Source: JAABVD01 sp965204545
GTDB taxonomy: Bacteria > Verrucomicrobiota > Verrucomicrobiia > Opitutales > UBA2995
Length of the DNA stretch: 64,000 nt
Assembly (NCBI GenBank): GCA_965204545.1
Contig: CBDBFA010000003.1
Span: forward strand, 1,922,001 to 1,986,000
Reading direction: 5' to 3'
In this document: positions 1-7,360 of the stretch, in pieces
Layout of the letters: the number at the start of each line of letters is the position of its first letter
Numbering within the stretch: position 1 is the first letter of the stretch
Notes under the pieces: generated by a model
Told to the model about the DNA's origin: nothing
Seen by the model: only the letters and a program-made list of their open reading frames with translations
Databases searched by the model: none
Position numbers and translations under genes: made by a program

Positions 1-682
1 CAATGGTATAGACTTTTACCTGTAAAGCGGCGGCCGCCTCAGCCGCGGTAACCGGCTGGATGGCCCCCATGTTGTTAACCCCATCGGTGAGAAGCACCAC
101 CACCTTGGACTTGGCCTGCAAGCCCTTCAATCGGTTCACACTCATGATCAGGGCCGAGCCGATGGCGGTCCCCTCCTCCGTGATCAAACCCAGTTTCAGC
201 CGCTCCAGGTTCTTATTCAACCAGTCGTGATTGAGGGTGAGAGGGCTGACCAGATACGGCTCCCCGGCAAAGGCGACCAGCCCGATTCGATCGGCCTCCC
301 GCTTTTCTATGAATTCTCCGATAACTTTTTTGACCACCTCCAACCGGTTAACCCGTTTTGAACCCATTTTAAAATCCATGGCTTGCATCGACCCGGAAAT
401 ATCCACTGCCAGAACGATGTCGATGCCACTGGCCTCGATTTCCATATCGCCGTAACCGAGGCGTGGCCGTGCCAGGGCGAGGACCAGAGAGATGAGGGCC
501 AGAGTTCTGAGAAAAGCCAACCAGCGGCCGGCGCGGGACTTGCCCCTGTTGGCCAGTTTTCCCGCCAATTGAACGTGAGAATACCGGATGCTCCCCGAGC
601 GTTTCAATCCGCCCCGCAAAAAGGGTAGGACCAGAATTACCGCAATCAGGAACAAAAAATAGGGCTGTTGAAATTCGAGCAT
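1..682 (-). CDS. batA: BatA-like VWA-domain membrane protein (3' end outside window)
   Basis: Read on the minus strand from the ATG at 682-680, this frame stays open to the window edge, so the C-terminus is missing. The protein begins with a short cytoplasmic stretch and a hydrophobic segment (about residues 8-20), has a second membrane segment near residue 60-75, and then a von Willebrand A domain with the MIDAS motif DISGSM. The stretches EGTAIGSAL and VVVLLTDGVNNMG are the usual later VWA motifs. The start overlaps the stop of the upstream gene (TGATG), so translation is probably coupled. Together with moxR, DUF58 and the DUF4381-like gene it forms the widespread MoxR/Bat cluster, which is linked to envelope stress and metal-assisted folding; its exact job here is unknown. 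Confidence 0.9.
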   Translation of the reverse strand, partial: MLEFQQPYFLFLIAVILVLPFLRGGLKRSGSIRYSHVQLAGKLANRGKSRAGRWLAFLRTLALISLVLALARPRLGYGDMEIEASGIDIVLAVDISGSMQAMDFKMGSKRVNRLEVVKKVIGEFIEKREADRIGLVAFAGEPYLVSPLTLNHDWLNKNLERLKLGLITEEGTAIGSALIMSVNRLKGLQAKSKVVVLLTDGVNNMGAIQPVTAAEAAAALQVKVYTI

Positions 683-1293
683 CAGGCGGGGGTGAGAGAA
701 TCCGGGTTCGGATCCTGGCCGGGCCCTGTGGGTTTACCCGTCGTTTCAATAAAATGTTCGGCCGTGCCGTAGAGGTGTTCCATCTCCTCGACACCCAATC
801 CCCAACGGGCAAATTTCGCCAAGTCGCACTGTTCTGAGAACCGTTGCAGTTTCACCTTTTGGCCGGGGGAAAACAGCGCCGTGTGTTCAGGATTGCTGAA
901 GAACTCTTCCGTCGTTTGTTCTGTGGCGGGCAGTTTGAAGTGGATTTCGATAAATTGACGCACGGCCGTGGACACTTCGGTGCAAAAGCGTTCCGCCGTT
1001 GCCGGGTCCAGCCAATGACGCGCTTTGCGCAGGCGATTGAGGGCAATTTGATATGGGGGAACGGGAGGGAGTTCCGGTGGACGGGTCATGCGCTTGAATA
1101 GAATTACGACCATCCAAGCCAAGGCCGCCGCGATCAGAATTCCGACTCCCAGGTAGAGCAGAAGCATGGGGTCCAACAGAAAAACGGGCTCTTTGATATC
1201 GAAAATATCGACCTGGGATGGCGCAGACTCCTGGCCCGAGAACGGGATTGGCCACAAGGCGAAGGGGCCCATGCTGGCTGCTTTCACCTTCAT
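682..1293 (-). CDS. DUF4381-like single-pass membrane protein of the MoxR/Bat cluster
   Basis: A 203-residue protein with one clear membrane segment (about residues 43-66, LLLYLGVGILIAAALAWMVV) and a soluble helical C-terminal part. Size, topology and position between the DUF58 gene and batA match the DUF4381 component of MoxR/Bat clusters. Membership is inferred from this, since no catalytic motif is visible. Its ATG lies directly against the stop of the DUF58 gene (shared base at 1293), and its stop overlaps the batA start. A soluble or periplasmic accessory role in the cluster is likely. The N-terminal stretch before the membrane segment could be a signal peptide or a short periplasmic arm. 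Confidence 0.72.
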   Translation of the reverse strand: MKVKAASMGPFALWPIPFSGQESAPSQVDIFDIKEPVFLLDPMLLLYLGVGILIAAALAWMVVILFKRMTRPPELPPVPPYQIALNRLRKARHWLDPATAERFCTEVSTAVRQFIEIHFKLPATEQTTEEFFSNPEHTALFSPGQKVKLQRFSEQCDLAKFARWGLGVEEMEHLYGTAEHFIETTGKPTGPGQDPNPDSLTPA

Positions 1294-2210
1294 TAGCGCC
1301 GTTTTTCCCGATTGAGGAAAAACTCCCTGATTTTGGCGATGTAGGGTTCGCCGTTTTCAACGTAGATACTGTCCACTCCCAACTTTTTCAGGGTGTCTCG
1401 AAAATCGTCCCGTAGTTTGCGGTTTCGGGCGGCGAATTGCGATCGGACATAGGCGCTCCCGGTATCCACCTCGATGAGCTTTCCGGTCTCGGCATCTTCC
1501 AAAGTGACGATGCCTACATTGGGCAGCGTGTATTCCCGGGGATCGGAAATGCGAATTATAATCAAGTCGTGCCGCCGGTCCGTCAGGCTGAGCGATCGAT
1601 ACAGTTCGGTGTACTGGTTGCGGATGCGGGCCGGGCGAAAAGCGTCGGGCACCAGAAAGTCGGAAATCACAAACGTAACCGCTTTGCGCTTGAGAATGCG
1701 GTTGAGGTAATCCAATGCGTTCTTGACGTCAGTGCCGGTGGACTGCGGTTCAAAAAACAGCAACTCGCGGATTATTCTCAACACGTGCTGGCGTCCTTTT
1801 TGTGGGGGAATAAAAGCCTCGGTCCGATCGGTAAAGAGCAATAGACCTACTTTGTCATGGTTGCGAATGGCCGAGAAGGCCAGCACGCCGGCCATCTCCG
1901 CGGCATACTCGCGCTTACTTTCCATCCGGGAGCCAAAGGCCCCGGATGCGCTCACGTCCACTACCAACATGAGGGTAAGTTCCCGTTCTTCCCGAAACCG
2001 CTTGACGAAGGGGTGTCCCATTTTGGCCGTGACATTCCAGTCGATAGACCGCACGTCATCGCCAGGAGTATAGGAGCGGACCTCTTCGAAATCCATTCCC
2101 TGGCCCTTGAAAACACTGTTGTAGTGGCCGGCCATGGCATCCGTCACCATCCTCCGGGTACGGATTTCTATCTGCCGGACTTTTTTGAGAATCTCCAGGG
2201 GATCTTTCAC
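1293..2210 (-). CDS. DUF58 domain protein
   Basis: A 305-residue protein with the hallmark DUF58 sequence: the segment SYTPGDDVRSIDWNVTA near residues 47-63, the region KRFREERELTLMLVVDVSASG, and a VWA-like fold in which DVSASG resembles a MIDAS loop. No membrane segment is seen. The gene follows moxR by about 100 bp and joins the next gene with no gap. In known clusters DUF58 proteins are paired with MoxR AAA+ ATPases, which are thought to act as chaperones on the VWA proteins. The start has no competing in-frame upstream ATG with better context. Confidence 0.92.
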   Translation of the reverse strand: MKDPLEILKKVRQIEIRTRRMVTDAMAGHYNSVFKGQGMDFEEVRSYTPGDDVRSIDWNVTAKMGHPFVKRFREERELTLMLVVDVSASGAFGSRMESKREYAAEMAGVLAFSAIRNHDKVGLLLFTDRTEAFIPPQKGRQHVLRIIRELLFFEPQSTGTDVKNALDYLNRILKRKAVTFVISDFLVPDAFRPARIRNQYTELYRSLSLTDRRHDLIIIRISDPREYTLPNVGIVTLEDAETGKLIEVDTGSAYVRSQFAARNRKLRDDFRDTLKKLGVDSIYVENGEPYIAKIREFFLNREKRR

Positions 2211-2309
2211 CTCGAATAATACCTCATTTCTCCCCGGCCTTTACCATCGGGGAATTGCAATTGGAATTGTGAGGCCAACGGCCATTTGGAAAACTCGTCC
2301 GCGCCGCCC

Positions 2310-3299
2310 TCAAGGAACCGGCAAAGTATCCAAAATCTCCTGCACGATGTCCTCGCTGGTTTTACCTTCGGCTTCCGCCTCATAGCTGACGATTACGCGG
2401 TGCCGCAAAACATCCATGGCAATGGTTTTGACGTCCTGCGGTGTCACGTAACCGCGGCCCTGCAGAAAGGCCCAGCCTTTGGCGGCCAAGGCGAGCGAAA
2501 TGGTCGCGCGCGGACTGCCGCCAAATTGGATCAGGGAATCGGATTTCAATTTGAAGTTCTTTGGATTGCGGGTGGCGAAAACGATATCGACGATGTACTC
2601 CCTGATTTTTTCGTCCACATAGACTTCGTTCACCACCTCCCTGGATTTGAGAATGTCTTGGGGTGAAATGACCGGGGCTACCGGAGGAAGGCTGGAGGTC
2701 GTGGCCATGCGGTCGAGAATGGCCCGCTCCTCTTCCCTGTTGGGGTAACCTATATTGAGCTTGAGCATAAAGCGGTCGACTTGCGCTTCGGGGAGTTGGT
2801 AGGTGCCTTCCTGGTCGATGGGATTTTCGGTGGCAAGGACCAGGAACAATCGCGGCAGGTAGTGCGTTGTCTCTCCAATGGTTACCTGCCGTTCCTGCAT
2901 GGCTTCGAGCAAGGCGCTCTGGACTTTGGCGGGAGCCCGGTTGATTTCATCGGCCAACACCAGATTGGTGAATACCGGGCCCTTTTTGGTTTCAAAGCTG
3001 TGGTCCTTAGGATTGTAAACCAGGGTTCCGATGATATCGGCGGGAAGCAGGTCGGGAGTAAACTGGATCCGCTGAAAATCAGCCGATATGGTCGAGGCCA
3101 GGGTGCGTACCGACAAGGTCTTGGCCAACCCTGGAACGCCCTCCAACAAGACGTGGCCATTGCAGATCAATCCCAATATGAGGCGGTCAACCAGGTATTG
3201 CTGGCCAATGATGACTTGGGCCATGGCTGTTTTCAGCGGATCGACCCAGGCGGATTCCCGGCTGATTTTTTCGTTTAATTCGAGAACAGGATTACTCAT
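2310..3299 (-). CDS. moxR: MoxR-family AAA+ ATPase
   Basis: A 329-residue AAA_3 ATPase. Visible motifs are Walker A in the form LLEGVPGLAKT, Walker B as LVLADEINRA, sensor 1 ATENPIDQEGTYQLPEAQVDRF, and a C-terminal AAA lid with GGSPRATISL and RGYVTPQDV. All of these are typical of MoxR and its length is standard. It is the first gene of the moxR-DUF58-DUF4381-batA run. It is divergent from glnA, with 469 bp between the two starts. MoxR proteins are cytoplasmic and use ATP to assist maturation of VWA-domain partners; the partner here would be the neighbouring VWA proteins. Confidence 0.95.
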   Translation of the reverse strand: MSNPVLELNEKISRESAWVDPLKTAMAQVIIGQQYLVDRLILGLICNGHVLLEGVPGLAKTLSVRTLASTISADFQRIQFTPDLLPADIIGTLVYNPKDHSFETKKGPVFTNLVLADEINRAPAKVQSALLEAMQERQVTIGETTHYLPRLFLVLATENPIDQEGTYQLPEAQVDRFMLKLNIGYPNREEERAILDRMATTSSLPPVAPVISPQDILKSREVVNEVYVDEKIREYIVDIVFATRNPKNFKLKSDSLIQFGGSPRATISLALAAKGWAFLQGRGYVTPQDVKTIAMDVLRHRVIVSYEAEAEGKTSEDIVQEILDTLPVP

Positions 3300-3451
3300 G
3301 GATGGCGCGCTTGGAAATCGTTGTCATGAATGAGGGGTAACCGACAAAGAAAAGCCGTCAAGGTTTCGCAGTTTTTCAGACCACTTCTCACGCGACTTTT
3401 GCCCATACGTCGAGATAAATCAAGGAACCTGCTTCGCCCAAACCATGCTTC

Positions 3452-3476
3452 GCAATGCTACAATCCTTCGCATTGC
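3452..3476. promoter_or_regulatory. inverted repeat, candidate enhancer/activator site for glnA
   Basis: A perfect 7-bp dyad, GCAATGC at 3452-3458 and GCATTGC at 3470-3476, separated by 11 bp. Its centre is about 120 bp upstream of the transcription start predicted from the sigma-54 promoter, which is where NtrC-type activators usually bind. The sequence is not a clear NtrC consensus, so the role is inferred from position only. Confidence 0.35.
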
Positions 3477-3560
3477 ACAGCGGCAGGTCAGGTTGCCTGG
3501 ATCCGGACCAATGGAGCATTCCTGATCCCAATCCGTGGTTTATCATCATTTGAAGACGGT

Positions 3561-3576
3561 TGGCACGGAAAATGCT
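3561..3576 (+). promoter_or_regulatory. sigma-54 (-24/-12) promoter for glnA
   Basis: TGGCACGGAAAATGCT matches the sigma-54 consensus TGGCAC-N5-TTGCW with one mismatch (A for the first T of TTGC). The essential GG (3562-3563) and GC (3574-3575) are exactly 10 bp apart. It points at glnA, with a predicted transcript start near 3587 and a leader of about 180 nt. Nitrogen control through sigma-54 is established for glnA in many bacteria. That rpoN and an NtrC-type activator exist in this genome is assumed. Confidence 0.65.
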
Positions 3577-3768
3577 TGCCCAAAACAGTTAAAAACGAGC
3601 ATTTTTTCCTTTTTTCAAAAGGGAAATCCCCTATTTTAGGGTCCTTATTTTCAAAAAGCATTTGATCACTCCGATTCAATTGACGCGGTCTTGCCGAATG
3701 GTGGCCTGGCTTGGTCATGGTCGGGGCTGCTCTTCATTCATCAACTCAGTTCTATCTAATTCCTAATT

Positions 3769-5178
3769 ATGACACCTTCAGAAGTTATCGATCTCGCCCA
3801 GTCGAAAGGGGCCAAAGCCGTGGACCTCAAGTTCTGCGATATTCACGGGACTTGGCAGCACTTTACCGTTCCCATTTCAGAATTGACCGAGGACCTGTTT
3901 GAGGACGGTCTGGGTTTTGATGGGTCTTCCATCCGCGGGTGGAGAGGCATCGAATCCTCGGACATGTTGGTCATTCCGGACCCTTCCACCGCCTTTATCG
4001 ATCCATTCGTCGAGATTTCCACTCTCTCCCTGATTTGCGATATCGAAGATACCATCACCCGCGATCCCTATGAGCGGTCCCCCAGAGGGATAGCCAAAAA
4101 AGCGGAGGAGTACCTCCAATCCACCGGGATAGCGGACGCGGCTTATTTCGGACCCGAAGCGGAGTTCTTCATTTTTGACGACGTGCGATACAGTGCTGGC
4201 TCCAACGAATGCCACTACTTTGTGGATTCCGTGGAAGGCACCTGGAATACGGACAAGGAAGAGAATCCCAATCTAGGCTACAAGATTCGCCATAAGGAAG
4301 GATACCTGCCCGTCTCCCCTTTGGACAAACACATGGATGTTCGCAACGAGATGATGACGACCATGATCGATTTGGGCCTCGACGTGGAGGCGCAACACCA
4401 CGAGGTGGCAACGGCCGGGCAAGCCGAAATCGACCTCCGTTACTCCCCGCTTCTATCCATGGGAGACCAGATGTGCATCTACAAGTATGTGGTGAAGAAT
4501 GTGGCCTTTCGCGCCGGTAAAACGGTGACTTTCATGCCCAAGCCGCTATTTAACGACAATGGTTCCGGCATGCACGTGCACAGTTCGTTGTGGAGAGATG
4601 GCCAGCCGCTCTTTGCGGGCGATCTCTATGCCGGGCTCTCCCAGGAAGCGCTTTGGTACATCGGTGGGATTCTCAAGCACGCCCCGGCGCTTTGCGCCCT
4701 GAGCAATCCGACCAATAATTCCTACAAGCGCCTCGTTCCCGGTTATGAAGCGCCGGTCATCCTGGCTTACTCGGCCCGCAACCGCTCGGCCATTTGCCGG
4801 ATTCCCACTTACAGCCAGAGCCCCAAGGCAAAACGGGTAGAGTTCCGATGCCCCGATCCATCGGCCAATCCTTACCTCGCCTTCTCCTCCATAATGTTGG
4901 CGGGGCTGGACGGAATTCAAAACCAGATCGATCCCGGTGAAGCCGTTGATAAAAACCTTTACGATCTACCGGCGGAGGAAGCGGTCAACCTCAAGAACGT
5001 TCCGGATAGTCTCAAGGGAGCGGTGGATGCCTTGGCCGCCGACCACGATTTTCTCCTCAAGGGAGACGTCTTCACCCAAGACTTCATCGACAACTTTATC
5101 GAACTCAAGAGCGATGAATACGATGAGGTCCGCCTCAGGACCCATCCGATCGAATACTACATGTATTACGACATTTAA
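3769..5178 (+). CDS. glnA: type I glutamine synthetase
   Basis: Catalyses glutamate + NH3 + ATP to glutamine in the cytoplasm as a dodecamer. The 469-residue length is standard for GSI. Visible signatures are DGSSIRGW (51-58), the metal/substrate motif FGPEAEFFIFDD, HHEVATAGQAE, GSGMHVHSSLW, and the ATP-binding signature NPTNNSYKRLVPGYEAP. KNLYDLP places Tyr398 at the position of the classical adenylylation tyrosine, so covalent control by GlnE is possible. The ATG at 3769 gives the usual N-terminus. The sigma-54 promoter upstream suggests induction under nitrogen limitation. No glnB or ntrC lies in the window. Confidence 0.98.
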   Translation: MTPSEVIDLAQSKGAKAVDLKFCDIHGTWQHFTVPISELTEDLFEDGLGFDGSSIRGWRGIESSDMLVIPDPSTAFIDPFVEISTLSLICDIEDTITRDPYERSPRGIAKKAEEYLQSTGIADAAYFGPEAEFFIFDDVRYSAGSNECHYFVDSVEGTWNTDKEENPNLGYKIRHKEGYLPVSPLDKHMDVRNEMMTTMIDLGLDVEAQHHEVATAGQAEIDLRYSPLLSMGDQMCIYKYVVKNVAFRAGKTVTFMPKPLFNDNGSGMHVHSSLWRDGQPLFAGDLYAGLSQEALWYIGGILKHAPALCALSNPTNNSYKRLVPGYEAPVILAYSARNRSAICRIPTYSQSPKAKRVEFRCPDPSANPYLAFSSIMLAGLDGIQNQIDPGEAVDKNLYDLPAEEAVNLKNVPDSLKGAVDALAADHDFLLKGDVFTQDFIDNFIELKSDEYDEVRLRTHPIEYYMYYDI

Positions 5179-5633
5179 TGTAACGTCCTGAAAATTAATT
5201 CACCACAGAGAGAATTTTTAATCAGGAATTAGGAATGGACTGAGGAGCCTGCTTCTCCCCAGGGCCACGGGGTGGCATCCGGAAGTAAATCGTGATCTTG
5301 ATCGTAATCTTGATCGTGATCGAACTGTAGGAGTGGCCTTACGCTGCGATTGCTTGGAGGTTGTGTCGTGGGATCGCGGCGTAAAGCCGCTCCTACAACT
5401 TGAATTAGGCCGGATTGAAAAACCGGCCCTCCTTTAAAAAGAAGGATTTGCGATTAGAAATTGACTCTTGATAGGCGCCCTTGGGCGCCTTTGCGCCTTC
5501 AGCCTTTTTCTCTCTATCCGGTCCCATACGTGAAATCCGTGGTTTTTCCCTCCCCATAATTCCTAATTCCTAATTCCTGATTGGCACTCATGCCCTCTTG
5601 CCAGGGCGTTCAGGGTAGTCGATTGTACGGACG
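5179..5633. other. glnA-MATE intergenic region with several repeat families
   Basis: 455 bp without a gene. It contains an AATTAGGAAT-type repeat (about 5217-5236), a GATCGTGATCTTGATC-type repeat (about 5289-5322), a pair of inverted REP-like palindromes (5326-5397), and a second AATTCCTAATTCCT run on the opposite strand (about 5558-5582) just before the MATE gene. Confidence 0.7.
5326..5397. repeat. inverted pair of GTAG-headed REP-like palindromes
   Basis: Two 25-nt arms (5326-5350 and 5373-5397) are imperfect inverted copies separated by 22 nt. Each arm has the form TGTAGGAG followed by a small hairpin of the type GCGGC-TTTA-GCCGC and GAT. Single arms recur at 13966-13990, 31746-31770 and 41692-41716. 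A GTAG head plus a small palindrome, and doubling into an inverted pair, is the layout of REP/REPIN elements moved by RAYT (TnpA-REP) enzymes. No RAYT gene is in the window. The pair may also act as a transcript hairpin after glnA. Confidence 0.7.
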
Positions 5634-6995
5634 ATGAAGTCGCACAGCGCCAGATTGGGCCAGATGCCCGTTCTTCCCTTAATCTGGAAAATGTCGGCTC
5701 CTTCGGTGGTGAGCATGTTGGTGATCGCCAGTTACCACCTGGTCGATGCCGTATTTATCGGCCGTTTTGTGGGACCGGTTGGATTGGCCGCCCTGGCCTC
5801 CAGCATTCCTGCCATTTTTCTCTTAATGGGTTTTTCCCTTTTTATCGGAGTGGGCGGGGGAACGGCGGTATCCAGGACCCTGGGGAAAGAAGACATGGAA
5901 AGGGCCAATCGGATTCTGGGGACCATGCTCTTCATGGCGCTGGTTCTTGGGGTGGTGGCCATGGTACTGGCCGCGACGGGTACAAAACAGCTTCTCTTGA
6001 TTACGGGCGCCAGCGAGCAAGTCCTGGAACCCGCTTCCCAATACCTCTCCATACTCCTCCTGGGCGGCCCCCTTTCCATCTTCACAGTGGCCATGAATAA
6101 TCTGGTGCGTTCCGAAGGCAACGCGCAGATGGCCATGTTCTCCATGGTGACGGGAGCGGTGGTGAATGTTTTGCTGGACCCGGTTTTCATCTACTACCTG
6201 GGCCTGGGTATCGGTGGGGCGGCCTGGGCCACGGTGTGCGCCAATCTCGTCACTTCAGTTATAATGGCCTGGTATCTTTACTCGGGAAAAAGTTCTTTGG
6301 CGTTCCATTTCTCACACCTCCGTTTCAAGGTCTCCATAGCCCGGGAGATATCCGCGGTGGGCTTATCCACTTTGGTAATGCATATCAGTGGTGGTCTCGT
6401 TCAAAGTCTGGTCATCCGCATCTTGTTGCAATACGGGGGTGAAACTGCGGTTTCGGTGTATGCCATGTGCAACCGGACCGTGATGTTCATATTCATGCCG
6501 ATATTCGGTCTACAGGCCGGCGCATTGCCCATCATCGGCTACAACTTTGGGGCCAGATTGATAAAGCGGGCCAAGCAGACCATTTTCTATGGGATGTCGA
6601 TCTGTACCCTTTACCTCCTGGTCCTCTGGCTGTTCATCCAATCGTATTCCTCCACTATAATCGGCGCTTTTACCAACGATCCGGTCCTCCTGGCGGAAGG
6701 GGTGTCCGCCCTCGAGAAATTGGCCATCGTCATACCGGTAGTAGGTATTCCCATCATGGTCGTCGGGACCTTCCAAGCTTTGGGAAAAGCAAAATACGCT
6801 TTGTTTCTGACCATGAACCGCACGTTCCTGTTGGTCTTGCCCTTGTTGTTGATTCTCCCGTCCAAGCTCGGTGTGGATGGGGTCTGGTATGCCTTTCCCA
6901 TAGCCGACTCAATCGCCCTGGTCGTTAATTCAACCTGCTTCTTGTGGGTTTTGCAGAAATTCAAGGAGCGCCCGGACCCCGAGGTTGAATCCTAG
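5634..6995 (+). CDS. MATE family multidrug/sodium efflux protein
   Basis: A 453-residue integral membrane protein with about 12 hydrophobic segments and the two-fold MatE arrangement. The N-terminal half has IWKMSAPSVVSMLVIASYHLVDAVFIGRFVG, and GLAALASSIP and GGGTAVSRTLGKED are typical of MATE. The C-terminal half has QAGALPIIGYNFGARL, matching the conserved second-half motif. MATE proteins export organic cations or other compounds using Na+ or H+. The substrate cannot be told from sequence. It starts at the ATG 5634, just after repeat-rich DNA, and stands as a single gene. Confidence 0.93.
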   Translation: MKSHSARLGQMPVLPLIWKMSAPSVVSMLVIASYHLVDAVFIGRFVGPVGLAALASSIPAIFLLMGFSLFIGVGGGTAVSRTLGKEDMERANRILGTMLFMALVLGVVAMVLAATGTKQLLLITGASEQVLEPASQYLSILLLGGPLSIFTVAMNNLVRSEGNAQMAMFSMVTGAVVNVLLDPVFIYYLGLGIGGAAWATVCANLVTSVIMAWYLYSGKSSLAFHFSHLRFKVSIAREISAVGLSTLVMHISGGLVQSLVIRILLQYGGETAVSVYAMCNRTVMFIFMPIFGLQAGALPIIGYNFGARLIKRAKQTIFYGMSICTLYLLVLWLFIQSYSSTIIGAFTNDPVLLAEGVSALEKLAIVIPVVGIPIMVVGTFQALGKAKYALFLTMNRTFLLVLPLLLILPSKLGVDGVWYAFPIADSIALVVNSTCFLWVLQKFKERPDPEVES

Positions 6996-7360
6996 TATGG
7001 TGTATCGTTAATTCGTTCACACAAACTGTGAACTTCTATTTTCTACGTTTGACCCCTTTTTTCCACCAGGCGCGGCAAGGATGCCGCCGCCCTACCGCTT
7101 ACGTTTTGAAATGGTAGGGCAATCGCGTCCCCGCGATGCCGTAACCTCTTCTATATCCGGGTTTTATGTGATGGATTTTTTAAGAGACACCACACTAGGG
7201 CTGAAGGGCCGTTCCTTCAAGCGGAGGAATATTTTTCTTTCCCATTCCTCTCTCTTACACCCCTTGATGGAAACGTATCACTACCGCGGGGGAAGGAAAT
7301 TTCCAGTTTGCTATCCGACCACTCAGATTCTAATTTCTACCCCTTCCTTGCCGGACCCCC
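6996..7360. other. intergenic region with a second REP-like inverted pair
   Basis: 365 bp. It holds the motif CGTTTGACCCCTT (about 7046-7058), also found in the inverted repeat at 22675-22780, and a pair of inverted GTAG-headed palindromes (7071-7141). A 99-codon open frame here lies across the palindromes and is not considered a gene. No clear promoter is seen. Confidence 0.6.
7071..7141. repeat. inverted pair of GGTAGGGC-headed palindromes
   Basis: On the minus strand 7096-7071 reads GGTAGGGC followed by a GGCGGCA/TTGCCGC hairpin. On the plus strand 7113-7141 reads GGTAGGGC followed by a GGCAATCGCG/CGCGATGCC hairpin with one bulged A. The shared GTAGGGC head and inverted arrangement resemble a REPIN of a family different from the one at 5326-5397. 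Confidence 0.6.

Larger units (their letters stand above)
3300..3768. other. moxR-glnA divergent intergenic region
   Basis: 469 bp with no credible gene. It holds a sigma-54 promoter match facing glnA (3561-3576) and an inverted repeat about 85 bp further upstream (3452-3476). The short open frames here have no recognisable product. Confidence 0.6.
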
